DNA from: Myceligenerans crystallogenes
Lineage (GTDB): Bacteria > Actinomycetota > Actinomycetes > Actinomycetales > Cellulomonadaceae
DNA: 64,000 bases
Assembly: GCF_039529775.1 (NCBI RefSeq)
Contig: NZ_BAAANL010000001.1
Location: forward strand, 248,001-312,000
Direction: 5' to 3'
A program made the position numbers and the translations under genes. The notes below the pieces were generated by a model. That model was not told the DNA's origin. It made no database searches and saw only the letters and a list, made by a program, of their open reading frames with translations. The number at the start of each line of letters is the position of its first letter. Within the stretch, counting starts at the first letter, position 1. This document shows, one piece after another, positions 17,101-24,893 of the stretch.

Positions 17101-17763
17101 GCGGACGGGGAGTACGTGCAGTCGAGCACGAGCGTGGAGGACGCGCGCTCGCTGATCCCGGACGCCTACGCGAGGGACTGGAGCAACTACACCCTGGAGC
17201 TCGACGCCCGGAAGCTGGGCGGCGGGGAGGGCTTCCTGGTCGGCTTCGCGGCCGGTGCGCCGGACAAGTTCTACTGGTGGAACCTCGGCGGCTGGGGCAA
17301 CTCGCGCCAGGCCCTGGAGCGCGCCGCCGGCGCACGTCAGGGTGAGGTGGCCGCGAAGGAGGGGCACTCGCTGGTGACCGGTCAGGACTACCACCTCAAG
17401 ATCGTGGTGGAGGGCCGCACCATCAGGATGTACCTCGACGGCGAGCTCCAGATGACGTACACGGAGCCGGTGACGCAGTCGCTGTACCAGGTGGTCACCA
17501 CGGACGAGGAGACCGGCGACCTGCTGGTCAAGATCGTCAACCCGTACGCGTCGGTGGCGCGCACGGACGTGTCGGTGCGGGGCTACTCCGTGGCGCCGGA
17601 GGCCGAGGTCATCTCGATGACGGGCGACCCGGCCGCCGCCAACACGAAGACCCGCCCGGAACGCGTCGTCCCGGTCGAGTCGGAGTGGGACGCGGCGTCG
17701 AACGAGTTCACGTACGACTTCGCGCCGCACTCGATCACGTTCCTCCGGCTGCAGGAGGACTGA
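14137..17763 (+). CDS. secreted GH43-GH51 bifunctional arabinofuranosidase/arabinanase
   Basis: This 1208-residue exported enzyme should release L-arabinose from arabinan or arabinoxylan. Residues 1-30 form a signal peptide with a twin-arginine-like SRRVLLAG. Residues about 60-385 are a five-bladed GH43 domain with catalytic-base candidate Asp113 in GLRDPFVM and NLWAPEAYYD. Residues about 395 to the end are GH51, with acid/base Glu761 in GLGNEENT and nucleophile Glu847 in FLGEYASRG. Inside the GH51 part are a CBM4-like module (about 455-585, NRSFEFA to LDMVSLFP) and a concanavalin-like module (about 965-1130). ATG 14137 has AAGGGGAG seven bases upstream. Substrate specificity is inferred from family and context. 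Confidence 0.92.
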   Translation: MYDHTFGRSRRVLLAGALALGLAAPAAAATADAAAAADPGGTTTSSGSTTSTTTAAGAEYAGYFFPYFTGESTADGEKISFAVSNGPDPLDWTTLNGDRPVLASELGTQGLRDPFVMRKADGSGFVMLATDLKIAGGGNFGDAQETGSRSIMIWESPDLVNWSEQREVVLAPENAGNLWAPEAYYDEASGEYLVYWASALYPADLPPAERDIADSYQRMLYATTTDFETFSEPKPWIDQKRGDGRGMIDSTVAEEDGVFHRFTKDEADFTVRQESSADLRRTQGVTEGDGWNLVAERVGAGQPNPWGGTFQQGEGATVFPSLTDERWYMMIDQPSYHGGQGYLLFESDSLASGEWRSNLDAELPASPRHGSVIPVTEAERQALLAAYPAAEPAVQQHTLTIDADAPRTEMSDELYGIFYEDINYAADGGLYAELVRNRSFEFAAADNASFTGMTGWDVVQRGGSGTAAVVGDDRTGWLNDSNRAYLRIDANGPGVGVSNSSYNEGVALEKNAKYDFSVFARTARGQRLTVGLESADGATTYARTTVNVAGDDTWKKLRAKLTSNATVNDARLVVTTGKAGTVRLDMVSLFPRDTWVGPVNGRSPLRKDLAEKVAELEPSFLRFPGGCVTNVGTFDTYLESDGADRRRTYQWKETIGPVEERPANWNFWGYNQSYGIGYLEYFEFAEDLGATPLPVLSVGANGCGSRIPEMTDDARIDRWVQDTVDLIEFANGPVDSEWGARRAALGHPEPFGLRYIGLGNEENTRTFEANFPRFRDAIEARYPDVTVISNSGPDDTGARFDELWEFNRQQDVAMVDEHYYNDPAWFLANNDRYDSYDRNGPDVFLGEYASRGNTWGNALAEASYMTGLERNADLVKLASYAPMFANEDYVQWSPDMMWFDNDQSWGSTSYYTQRMFMTNTGDEVVPSRHTGPEASAPGLSGGVFLSTWLTSAAYDDVTVTDNASGEVLYSDDFSAGATWDAIRGSWAVADGEYVQSSTSVEDARSLIPDAYARDWSNYTLELDARKLGGGEGFLVGFAAGAPDKFYWWNLGGWGNSRQALERAAGARQGEVAAKEGHSLVTGQDYHLKIVVEGRTIRMYLDGELQMTYTEPVTQSLYQVVTTDEETGDLLVKIVNPYASVARTDVSVRGYSVAPEAEVISMTGDPAAANTKTRPERVVPVESEWDAASNEFTYDFAPHSITFLRLQED

Positions 17764-17814
17764 CCCAGGAGGATCGGTGCAGGAGAAGTGATCCGGGAGG
17801 GCTGATCCAGGAGG
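17761..17814 (+). repeat. three TGAYCCRGGAGG-like repeats after the stop codon
   Basis: The stop codon region carries three related 12-mers: TGACCCAGGAGG at 17761, TGATCCGGGAGG at 17789 and TGATCCAGGAGG at 17803. Each combines a TGA with a Shine-Dalgarno-like GGAGG. No gene follows them. They look like a small local duplication. Confidence 0.45.
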
Positions 17815-17849
17815 CCGGGCCCGCGGGGGCAACCCCCGCGGGCCCGGCC
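17813..17849 (+). terminator. terminator after the GH43-GH51 gene
   Basis: A perfect 17-base-pair GC-only stem (17813-17829 with 17833-17849) closes on a CAA loop. It is one of the strongest hairpins in the window and isolates the gene from the next lacI gene. Confidence 0.8.
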
Positions 17850-17906
17850 TCCGCCGTTCCCGGCCCCGGGCGGCCGGCCGCTCGCGAGCCCTGGGCGGCC
17901 ACGGAT

Positions 17907-17920
17907 TCTATCGTTATAGA
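17907..17920. promoter_or_regulatory. candidate autoregulatory operator (TCTATCGTTATAGA)
   Basis: This palindrome has arms TCTAT/ATAGA around CGTT, 140 bases upstream of the second lacI-type gene. Its centre ATCGTT matches the second operator family of the region, although the outer bases differ. Autoregulation is inference. Confidence 0.45.
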
Positions 17921-18059
17921 CTGCTCGGCGGCGAACCGCTCCCGCACGTGACCACGGGCTTTCCCGGGGCGCGCGCGGCACCTTGCCATACGCTGTGGGG
18001 GTGACGAGGCGGAACGGGCCGGCGCCGGCCCGGACGCCAACGGCAGGAGGAGAAGACTC

Positions 18060-19154
18060 GTGGCTGTGACCATGCAGGACGTTGCGGCGCGAGCCGGCGT
18101 CTCCATCAAGACGGTGTCGAACGTGGTCAACGGCTACCCGCACATCCGCCCGGCCACGCGGGCGCGGGTCGAGGAGGCGATCGGCCACCTCGGCTACCGG
18201 ATCAACGAGACCGCTCGCAGCCTCCGCACCCGCCGCACCGACATGATCACGCTCGCGGTCCCGGAGCTCTCCCTCCCGTACTTCGCGGAGCTCGCGGACT
18301 CCGTCATCCAGGCCGCCGAGGCCCGCGGCCTCACCGTCCTCATCGAGCAGACCAGCCACGGCCGCGACCGCGAGGTCGACGTCCTGACCGGCAAGCGCCG
18401 CAACATGACCGACGGCCTGATCTTCTCGCCGCTCGAGCTCGGCCCGGAGGACATCGGCCTGTTCGACGTCGACTTCCCGCTCGTCGTCCTCGGCGAGCGA
18501 GTCTTCGGCGCGCCCGCCGACCACGTCACCATGAACAACGTGGAGGCCGCCAAGGCCGCCACGCTGCACCTCGCCTCCCTGGGACGCAGGCGGATCGCCG
18601 TCATCGGCGGCCACGAGGGCGAGCAGGTCGGCTCCGCCGCCCTGCGCACGCGCGGCTACCGCGACGCCCTCAAGGAGGCGAACCTCCCCTACGACCCCGA
18701 GCTCGTCGCCGAGGCGGGCCTCTGGCACCGCTCCACGGGTTCGGAGGCCATGGGCCGCCTCCTGGACGCGGGCATCGAGGTCGACGGCGTCTTCGCCCTC
18801 AACGACGCCCTGGCCCTCGGCGCCCTCCACGCGCTCCACTCCCGCCGGGTGGACGTCCCCGGCCAGGTCGCCGTCATCGGGTTCGACGACGTCGACGACG
18901 CCCGCTACTCCTCCCCGACCCTCTCCTCGGTGGACCCGGGCCGCGAGCAGATCGCCCGCACGGCCGTGGACCTCCTGGTGGACCGCATCACGGGCAAGGA
19001 GACGGGCCCCTTCCGCCGCGTCATCCCCGACTCCCGCGTCATCGGCCGCGAGTCCACGGGCGACGTCCCGGAGGGTGCCGACGAGAAACAGGTCGCCGTC
19101 CAGCAGGGCGGCGAGGAACCGATCGAGCCCGACGGGCTCCGGGTCTCAGCCTGA
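18060..19154 (+). CDS. LacI-family repressor, second regulator of the region
   Basis: The 364-residue repressor starts at GTG 18060 behind AGGAGGAG. The helix-turn-helix MQDVAARAGVSIKTVSNVVN spans residues about 5-24, followed by the hinge and a sugar-sensing core with VDGVFALNDALALGALHAL and VAVIGFDDVDDARYSSPTLS. The recognition helix (SIKTVSNVVN) differs from the other repressor (SHQTVSRVLN), so a different operator is expected. It stands between the GH43-GH51 gene and the convergent CUT1 operon, and the CAWCGWTG-type sites flank those genes. The inducer is probably arabinose or an arabino-oligosaccharide; this is inference. Confidence 0.9.
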   Translation: MAVTMQDVAARAGVSIKTVSNVVNGYPHIRPATRARVEEAIGHLGYRINETARSLRTRRTDMITLAVPELSLPYFAELADSVIQAAEARGLTVLIEQTSHGRDREVDVLTGKRRNMTDGLIFSPLELGPEDIGLFDVDFPLVVLGERVFGAPADHVTMNNVEAAKAATLHLASLGRRRIAVIGGHEGEQVGSAALRTRGYRDALKEANLPYDPELVAEAGLWHRSTGSEAMGRLLDAGIEVDGVFALNDALALGALHALHSRRVDVPGQVAVIGFDDVDDARYSSPTLSSVDPGREQIARTAVDLLVDRITGKETGPFRRVIPDSRVIGRESTGDVPEGADEKQVAVQQGGEEPIEPDGLRVSA

Positions 19155-19182
19155 CCCCGGCTGCCCCCTGACCAGTCGACGG

Positions 19183-19322
19183 CCACGAGGTTGAGACGAC
19201 CACGGGGTTGAGACAGCCACGGGGCTGGCGACCACGAGGTTGCCGTCCGCACCACGAGGTTGTGTCGTATCGCCCCAGGGCGGGCGAACACGAACCTCGT
19301 GGTGCGGCTGGCAACCTCGTTG
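19183..19322. repeat. intergenic cluster of CCACGRGGYTG repeats
   Basis: Five direct copies of an 11-mer (CCACGAGGTTG, or variants with GGGG or CTG) start at 19183, 19200, 19217, 19232 and 19252, spaced 15-20 bases. Two inverted copies follow, near 19293 and 19312. The cluster fills the gap between two convergent genes. The unequal spacing and very short units exclude a CRISPR array. It resembles a degenerate intergenic repeat family. Confidence 0.7.
19247..19307. terminator. bidirectional hairpin between convergent lacI and DUF624 genes
   Basis: Arms 19247-19261 and 19293-19307 form a perfect 15-base-pair stem. The 31-base loop contains a smaller hairpin (TCGCCC/GGGCGA). The position between two converging stop codons suits a terminator for both strands, built from repeat units. 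Confidence 0.6.
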
Positions 19323-19324
19323 CC

Positions 19325-19960
19325 CTAAATGAGGCGGCGGTCGATCAGCAGGCCCGTGGCCCAGAGGGGGAAGGATGCGGCTGCCAGCAGGGCCACGAGC
19401 GGGACCCCCAGAGCTGCCGCCGTCGTCGCGGCCACGGTGACCAGGATGCCCAGGGCGGTCCCCGGGGCCATCAGCGGCGTCAGCAGGAGGTAGCGCCAGA
19501 CGGCCGGCGCGGCGTCGTCGTACCTGACGGCGATCCGGGGCCACCACGACAGCGTCACGACGGTCCACGCCGTCACCAGGGTGAGGCCGCCCAGGAGCAC
19601 GGCGCGGAACGCGCCGGACGACTGGCCGACGACGACGGCGTCGGCCGCCAGCAGCGCCCCGACCGGCCAGAACGGGGCGAACAACAGGTTCGACCGACGC
19701 CATCCCGCGCGCCAGGCGCCCCAGAAGCCGGCCCACGGCGTCAGGCTCAGGGCGGGGTCGTGCAGGACCGCGGAGCCGGCCTTGAGGGCCGGCCCCAGGC
19801 CGAGGACGACGCCGCCCGCCAGCGTGCCCGCCACCACGAGCAGGTTGACCTCGACCAGCCGGGTGAGGAACCGCAGCACGGCCATGACGCTCCCGGCCCA
19901 GCCGGGCCCGTCGTTGGACCGCCAGCGGGCGCCGCCGTCGTCGTCCATCGGCGCGGGCAT
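19325..19960 (-). CDS. DUF624 (YesL-like) membrane protein
   Basis: The 211-residue product has about five membrane helices: near 27-50, 60-75, 98-118, 125-150 and 168-200. It matches the DUF624/YesL pattern, including GLGPALKAGSAVL near the N-terminus and FWGAWRAGWRRSN in the loop. DUF624 genes very often accompany CUT1 oligosaccharide transporters in Gram-positive bacteria, but their role is not established. It is the last gene of the CUT1 operon; its ATG is one base from the permease stop. Confidence 0.8.
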   Translation of the reverse strand: MPAPMDDDGGARWRSNDGPGWAGSVMAVLRFLTRLVEVNLLVVAGTLAGGVVLGLGPALKAGSAVLHDPALSLTPWAGFWGAWRAGWRRSNLLFAPFWPVGALLAADAVVVGQSSGAFRAVLLGGLTLVTAWTVVTLSWWPRIAVRYDDAAPAVWRYLLLTPLMAPGTALGILVTVAATTAAALGVPLVALLAAASFPLWATGLLIDRRLI

Positions 19961-19961
19961 C

Positions 19962-20828
19962 TCAGCCCTTCGTGCCCGTCAGGGCGACCGACTCGATGAT
20001 CTGGCGCTGGAACACCAGGAACACGACGAGGATCGGGACCAGCGCCACGAACGACGCGCCCATGATCAGCGGGTAGTCCCGCTGCGTCGCGTACTGCACG
20101 TTCATGTTGGCGATGACCACCTGGAGGGTCTGCCGCTCGGGCGTGTTGAGGTACAGGATCGGTGCGAGGTAGTCGTTCCACACCGTCATGAACCACAGGA
20201 TGAACTGCGCCGAGACGGCCGGGCGGATGATCGGGAAGATCAGCCGCCAGAAGATCTGCCAGTAGTTCGCGCCGTCGATCTTCGCGGCCTCGATGATCGA
20301 GTTCGGCACGTTCTCGAGGTACTGCCGCAGGAAGAAGATCACGATGATGTTGCCGAAGATCGCCGGGACGATCAGCGGCAGCAGCGTGTCCACCCAGCCC
20401 AGGTTCGAGAACATCACGAACTGCGGGATCATCAGCGTCGGGAACGGGATCATCACGCCGCTCAGCAGTCCGATGAAGATCGCGTCCCGTCCCGGCAGCC
20501 GCATCTTCGCCAGGGCGAACGCCGCCAGCGAGCAGACCAGCGTGCCGAGCACGGTCACCGACGTCGCCACGATCAGGCTGTTCCCGATACCGCTCAGGAC
20601 GTAGGAGTTCTCCCACATCCGTACGTAGGTGTCCCACTGCGGGGCCTCGGGGATCCACACCGGCGGCAGGGCGAAGACCTCGCCCTTGGTCTTCAGCGAC
20701 GTCGACACCATCCAGAGCAGCGGCGCGACCATCACGATCCCGCCCACGGCGAGCACCGCGAAGGTGATCCAGTCCGCGATCTTCCCGGTGGCCCGGCGGC
20801 CGAGGCCGCGTCCCGATTTCTCAGTCAT
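19962..20828 (-). CDS. CUT1 sugar transporter permease (MalG/AraQ type)
   Basis: This 288-residue integral membrane subunit of an oligosaccharide importer has six helices. The cytoplasmic EAA loop reads IIEAAKIDGANYWQIFWRLIFPIIRP and contacts the ATPase. The N-terminal region has the MalG-type FALPPVWIPEAPQWDTYVRM segment. I chose the ATG at 20828 because GGAGGAG lies six bases before it; a TTG two codons upstream is less likely. No ATPase gene is present in this operon, so it probably uses a shared MsmX/MsiK-type ATPase encoded elsewhere. Confidence 0.92.
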   Translation of the reverse strand: MTEKSGRGLGRRATGKIADWITFAVLAVGGIVMVAPLLWMVSTSLKTKGEVFALPPVWIPEAPQWDTYVRMWENSYVLSGIGNSLIVATSVTVLGTLVCSLAAFALAKMRLPGRDAIFIGLLSGVMIPFPTLMIPQFVMFSNLGWVDTLLPLIVPAIFGNIIVIFFLRQYLENVPNSIIEAAKIDGANYWQIFWRLIFPIIRPAVSAQFILWFMTVWNDYLAPILYLNTPERQTLQVVIANMNVQYATQRDYPLIMGASFVALVPILVVFLVFQRQIIESVALTGTKG

Positions 20829-20848
20829 TCTCAACTCCTCCGGGTCCC

Positions 20849-21739
20849 TCAGTCGATCACGAAGCTGTTGCGCCGGTTCAGCTGGAACTGGACGAGCGTG
20901 ATGACCAGGATCAGGACGCCCAGCATGATCGCCATGGCGGTGCCGTAGCCCATGTCCTGGTACTTGAACGCCTGCCGCCAGATCTGGAACACGGACGACG
21001 CCGTCGCGTACTCCGGCCCGCCGGTCGGCGTCATGATGTTGATCTCCGTGAAGATCTGGGATCCGCCGATGATGTTCGTGACCACCAGGAAGAACGTCAC
21101 GGGCCGCACCATCGGGAACGTGATGGTCCAGAACTTCTGCCAGGCGCCCGCGCCGTCGAGCTCGGCCGCCTCGTAGAGCGAGCGCGGCACCGACTGGATG
21201 GCGGCCAGGTACAGGATCATCGAGTACCCCAGGCCCTTCCAGATCATCATGACGACGATCGCGGGCTTGGCCCAGGTGGTGTCCGCGAGCCAGTTCGGGC
21301 CCTCGATCCCGACCAGGGACAGGGCCTGGTTCACGAGGCCGAAGTCACCGTTGTACGCCCACTGCCACAGGATCGCGATCGCGGCGAGCGACGAGATCAC
21401 GGGGATGTAGTAGACGGTCCGCAGCACCGACCGCAGCGGGATGGCGCGGTTCATGCCGATGGCCAGCAGCAGCGACAGCGCCAGGCCGACCGGGATGCCG
21501 ATCATGTAGAAGACGGTGTTGCCCAGCGTCTGCCAGAAGTACTGGTCGCCGAACAGGCGGACGTAGTTGTCCAGGCCCACGAACTGCATCCTGCCCAGGC
21601 CGTTCCAGCGGGTCAGGGAGGTGTAGAGCGCGAAGCCGACGGGGTAGGCGGTGAAGAACAGGAAGCCGAGCACCGGCGCGGCGACGAACGCCAGCGCCCA
21701 CCGGTGCTCGGCCCTGTGCAGCCGCGAGGCCTGAGCCAT
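20849..21739 (-). CDS. CUT1 sugar transporter permease (MalF/AraP type)
   Basis: The 296-residue subunit has six membrane helices. The first part matches MalF/UgpA proteins (FVAAPVLGFLFFTAYPVGFALYTSLTRWNG), and the EAA loop is SLYEAAELDGAGAWQKFWTITFPMVRP. The start overlaps the binding-protein stop as ATGA, so translation is coupled. With the MalG-type protein it forms the heterodimeric channel. By context it imports arabino-oligosaccharides released by the secreted GH43/GH51 enzymes. Confidence 0.92.
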   Translation of the reverse strand: MAQASRLHRAEHRWALAFVAAPVLGFLFFTAYPVGFALYTSLTRWNGLGRMQFVGLDNYVRLFGDQYFWQTLGNTVFYMIGIPVGLALSLLLAIGMNRAIPLRSVLRTVYYIPVISSLAAIAILWQWAYNGDFGLVNQALSLVGIEGPNWLADTTWAKPAIVVMMIWKGLGYSMILYLAAIQSVPRSLYEAAELDGAGAWQKFWTITFPMVRPVTFFLVVTNIIGGSQIFTEINIMTPTGGPEYATASSVFQIWRQAFKYQDMGYGTAMAIMLGVLILVITLVQFQLNRRNSFVID

Positions 21740-23094
21740 CAGCCCTCCGCGCCCGCGTTCGCCGCTGCCGCCTGCTCCGCCTGGGTGTTGGCCTCGTCGA
21801 GCAGCTGCTGCATGCGCGGCTGGACCTCCTCGAGGTACTCCGCCGCTGTCTGCTTGCCGTCGATGACCGGCTGGATGTTGGTCCACATCTCGTCGTACCA
21901 CGCGGCGCCGTAGGTGGTCGCGGCCGGCATCGGGCGGCCGTACTCCTCGATGATCTCCAGGAACTCCTGGCGGTTCGCCGGCTCGGCGTCCTCCTCGGCG
22001 GCCCACTCGGTGGCCACGTCCTTCAGGTTCGGCACCTGGATGCCGGCGTCGACCAGCGTCTGCTGGGCGGTCTCGTCGGCGGACAGGTAGGTGACGAGCT
22101 TGGCGGCCTCCTCGGGCATCGCCGTCGTCCCCGAGACACCGATCCCGAGCGAGCCGATCCACGTGGCGGGCTCGCCCGTGGATCCGGCCGGGAAGGGCAT
22201 GAGGTCGTACTCGAAGTCGAGCTCGTTGTAGACGGGCACGTCCCACGGGCCCACGGGGAAGAAGGCGAGCTCGCCCTCCATCCAGCGCTGGTAGGTGTCG
22301 AGCGTGGCGGCCTGCTCGGCCGACGGCGAGACCTCGTGCTTCGTGGTCAGGTCCGCGACGAACTGCATCGCCTCGGCCATCTCGGGGGTGTCGACCGTGA
22401 CCTGGGTCTTGTCCTCGTTGGTCCAGTCGGCGCCGTTGGACCACGCGAAACCCTGCATGTTCCACTGCACGTTGAGGCCGGTGCCCCACTGGTCCAGCTC
22501 GCCGTCGCCGTCGGTGTCCTTGGTGACGTCCTTGAGGATGTCCAGCCACTCGTCCCACGTCAGGGGCTCGTCCTCGTCGGGGAGCTCGATGCCCTCCTGC
22601 TCGAGCATGGTCTTGTTGTAGCCCATCGCGAACGGGCCGACGTCCTTCGGCAGGCCGTACAGGGCGCCGTCGGGCGTGCCCTGCAGCTTGCCGTCGAAGC
22701 GGTAGGAGTCGACGCCGTACTCCCAGATGTTGTCCAGGTCGACGCCGGAGTCCTCGACGTACGTCGTGATGTCGAGCAGCACCCCGGACGTCACGTACGA
22801 CTGCAGGCTGGCCTGCTCGATGTAGAAGACGTCGGGGACGTTGTTGCCCGAGATCGCGGCCTGGAGCTTGGTGGCGTACTGGTCGGCGTCGGTCACGATG
22901 ACCTCGACCTCGACGCCGGTCTCCTCGCTGAACCGGTCGATGGCCTCCTGGTAGGCGGCCTTCTCGTCCTCGCCGCCGCGGAACATGAAGGTGAGCTTGC
23001 CGTCGTCGTCGGTGCTCGAGCCGGCGCTGCACGCAGCCGTTCCGGCCAGGACCGCCACGGCAACGATGCCGGTGGCCAGTCGTGACTTCCTCAT
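21739..23094 (-). CDS. CUT1 extracellular solute-binding lipoprotein
   Basis: The 451-residue precursor is a family 1 solute-binding lipoprotein. The signal is MRKSRLATG...LAGTAAC with Cys22 lipidated, followed by an acidic linker. The mature start KLTFMFRGGEDEKAAYQEAI and the later YGLPKDVGPFAMGYNK are typical of oligosaccharide receptors. ATG 23094 was chosen because AGAGGAA lies just upstream and the signal peptide begins there. It diverges from the arabinofuranosidase gene; second-motif operators lie in the 287 bases between them. Substrate is inferred as arabino-oligosaccharide. Confidence 0.92.
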   Translation of the reverse strand: MRKSRLATGIVAVAVLAGTAACSAGSSTDDDGKLTFMFRGGEDEKAAYQEAIDRFSEETGVEVEVIVTDADQYATKLQAAISGNNVPDVFYIEQASLQSYVTSGVLLDITTYVEDSGVDLDNIWEYGVDSYRFDGKLQGTPDGALYGLPKDVGPFAMGYNKTMLEQEGIELPDEDEPLTWDEWLDILKDVTKDTDGDGELDQWGTGLNVQWNMQGFAWSNGADWTNEDKTQVTVDTPEMAEAMQFVADLTTKHEVSPSAEQAATLDTYQRWMEGELAFFPVGPWDVPVYNELDFEYDLMPFPAGSTGEPATWIGSLGIGVSGTTAMPEEAAKLVTYLSADETAQQTLVDAGIQVPNLKDVATEWAAEEDAEPANRQEFLEIIEEYGRPMPAATTYGAAWYDEMWTNIQPVIDGKQTAAEYLEEVQPRMQQLLDEANTQAEQAAAANAGAEG

Positions 23095-23180
23095 CACGGG
23101 TTCCTCTCGGGTCTGCCTGATGCGCCGGCCGGGGATGCCCGCCCGGGAGATTCTCTCCCCGGGACCGTCCCGCCGCGCTT

Positions 23181-23192
23181 TACATCGATGGA
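23181..23192. promoter_or_regulatory. second-motif operator, CUT1 side of the divergent region
   Basis: TACATCGATGGA carries the CATCGATG core. It lies 87 bases upstream of the binding-protein start on the minus strand and is one of three related sites in the divergent region. Confidence 0.55.
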
Positions 23193-23258
23193 GAACCATC
23201 GACCGGGAAACGGTGGCATGAACCCAGCGGGTTGGTCAAGTGGCGGGGGTCACGGGAG

Positions 23259-23270
23259 TGCAACGATGGA
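23259..23270. promoter_or_regulatory. second-motif operator, middle of the divergent region
   Basis: TGCAACGATGGA has the CAACGATG core with weaker arms. It lies roughly midway between the other two sites, so looping or cooperative binding is conceivable. Confidence 0.4.
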
Positions 23271-23316
23271 AACGGGCTTGACCGATGGGCGATCGGGTGT
23301 GCACCATTTCCGTGTC

Positions 23317-23328
23317 TACAACGATGTA
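23317..23328. promoter_or_regulatory. second-motif operator, arabinofuranosidase side
   Basis: TACAACGATGTA has perfect TACA/TGTA arms with the CAACGATG core. It lies 54 bases upstream of the arabinofuranosidase ATG. It would control the abfA-arabinanase pair. Confidence 0.6.
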
Positions 23329-23381
23329 CAAGTTGCCGCGGGATGTGCCGCAGCCCGTGACCTGCTCCGGAAGGACCCTCC

Positions 23382-24893
23382 ATGCACGCCGCCTCCGTCA
23401 CCGTCGACCCGGCCTTCGTCGTCGGCCCCGTACGCCGCCGCACCTTCGGCACGTTCGTCGAGCACCTCGGCCGGTGCGTGTACACCGGCATCTTCGAGCC
23501 GGGGCACGAGACCGCCGACGCCGACGGCTTCCGCGGTGACGTCCTGGAGCTGACCCGTGAGCTCGGGGTCTCCACCGTGCGCTACCCGGGCGGCAACTTC
23601 GTGTCCGGTTACCGCTGGGAGGACGGCGTGGGGCCGGTCGACCGGCGCCCCCGCCGCCTCGACCTGGCGTGGCACTCGGCCGAGCCCAACACGTTCGGCG
23701 TCGACGAGTTCATGCGGTGGGCCCAGGCCTCCGGCGTCGAGCCGATGATGGCCGTCAACCTTGGCACGCGCGGCATCCAGGAGGCCTTGGACCTGCTGGA
23801 GTACTGCAACGTGCCGGGCGGCGCGTTCTGGGCGGACAAGCGCCGCGAGAACGGCGTCGAGGAGCCGTACCGCATCAAGATGTGGTGCCTGGGCAACGAG
23901 ATGGACGGCCCGTGGCAGATCGGCCACAAGACGGCCGCGGAGTACGCCCGCGTCGCCGCGGAGACCGCGCGCGCCATGCGGATGATGGACCCGGACCTGG
24001 AGCTCGTGGTCTGCGGTTCCTCCGGCTCGCAGATGCCGACGTTCGGCGAGTGGGAGCGCACCGTCCTGACCGAGACGTACGAGCACGTCGACTACGTGTC
24101 CGCGCACGCCTACTACTGGGAGGAGGACGGCGACCTCGCCTCCTTCCTCGCCAGCAGCGTGGACATGGACCACTTCGTCGCGGCCGTGGCCGCCACCGCC
24201 GACCAGGTGCGGGCCGCCCGCAAGCTGGACAAGAAGATCCACGTCTCGTTCGACGAGTGGAACGTCTGGTACCAGCACCGCGCGGAGTCGAGGCCGCCCG
24301 CCGGCGACGACTGGCCCGTGGCCCCCGTGCTGCTGGAGGACAGGTACAACGTGGCCGACGCCGTCGTCGTCGGCTCGCTGCTCATCTCCCTGCTGCGCAA
24401 CACGGACCGCGTGCACGCGGCCTCCCTCGCGCAGCTCGTCAACGTCATCGCGCCGATCATGACCGAGCCCGAGGGCCCGGCCTGGAGGCAGACGACGTTC
24501 CACCCGTTCGCGCTCACGTCGGCGAACGCCGCGGGCGAGGTGCTGCGGCTCGCCGTGGACTCGCCGGTCGAGGAGACGAGGAAGTTCGGCGAGGTGCCCG
24601 TGCTCGACACCGTCGCCACGCACGACGCCGAGACCGGCGAGGTGGTGATCTTTGCCGTGAACCGGTCCGTGACCGAGGCGATCGGCCTCGACGTCGACCT
24701 GCGCGGCTTCCCGGGCCTGCGCGTGGCGGAGGCGGTCACGCTCGCGAACCCGGACCACACGTGGCAGGCGAGCGCCGAGGACTCCACCTCCGTGGCGCCG
24801 CGGCCGAACGCGTCGGCCAAGGTGGCCGACGACCGGGCGCGCGCGGAGCTGCCGCCCGTGTCGTGGTCGATGATCCGTCTCGTGCGGGCGTGA
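23382..24893 (+). CDS. abfA: alpha-L-arabinofuranosidase, GH51
   Basis: The enzyme hydrolyses terminal alpha-L-arabinofuranosyl residues of imported oligosaccharides. It has 503 residues and no signal peptide, so it is cytoplasmic. It has the GH51 (beta/alpha)8 barrel with acid/base Glu173 in WCLGNEMDG and nucleophile Glu292 in SFDEWNVWY, then a C-terminal beta-sandwich. Other family motifs are FGTFVEHLGRCVYTGIFEP and VRYPGGNFVSGYRWEDGVGP. The length matches well-known AbfA enzymes (about 500). GGAAGGA precedes the ATG. Its stop overlaps the GTG of the next gene. Confidence 0.96.
   Translation: MHAASVTVDPAFVVGPVRRRTFGTFVEHLGRCVYTGIFEPGHETADADGFRGDVLELTRELGVSTVRYPGGNFVSGYRWEDGVGPVDRRPRRLDLAWHSAEPNTFGVDEFMRWAQASGVEPMMAVNLGTRGIQEALDLLEYCNVPGGAFWADKRRENGVEEPYRIKMWCLGNEMDGPWQIGHKTAAEYARVAAETARAMRMMDPDLELVVCGSSGSQMPTFGEWERTVLTETYEHVDYVSAHAYYWEEDGDLASFLASSVDMDHFVAAVAATADQVRAARKLDKKIHVSFDEWNVWYQHRAESRPPAGDDWPVAPVLLEDRYNVADAVVVGSLLISLLRNTDRVHAASLAQLVNVIAPIMTEPEGPAWRQTTFHPFALTSANAAGEVLRLAVDSPVEETRKFGEVPVLDTVATHDAETGEVVIFAVNRSVTEAIGLDVDLRGFPGLRVAEAVTLANPDHTWQASAEDSTSVAPRPNASAKVADDRARAELPPVSWSMIRLVRA

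Noticed and set aside
19183..19322. Possible CRISPR array
   Set aside because: Units are only 11 bases, spacing varies from 15 to 20 bases, spacers are not distinct, and no cas genes are nearby.
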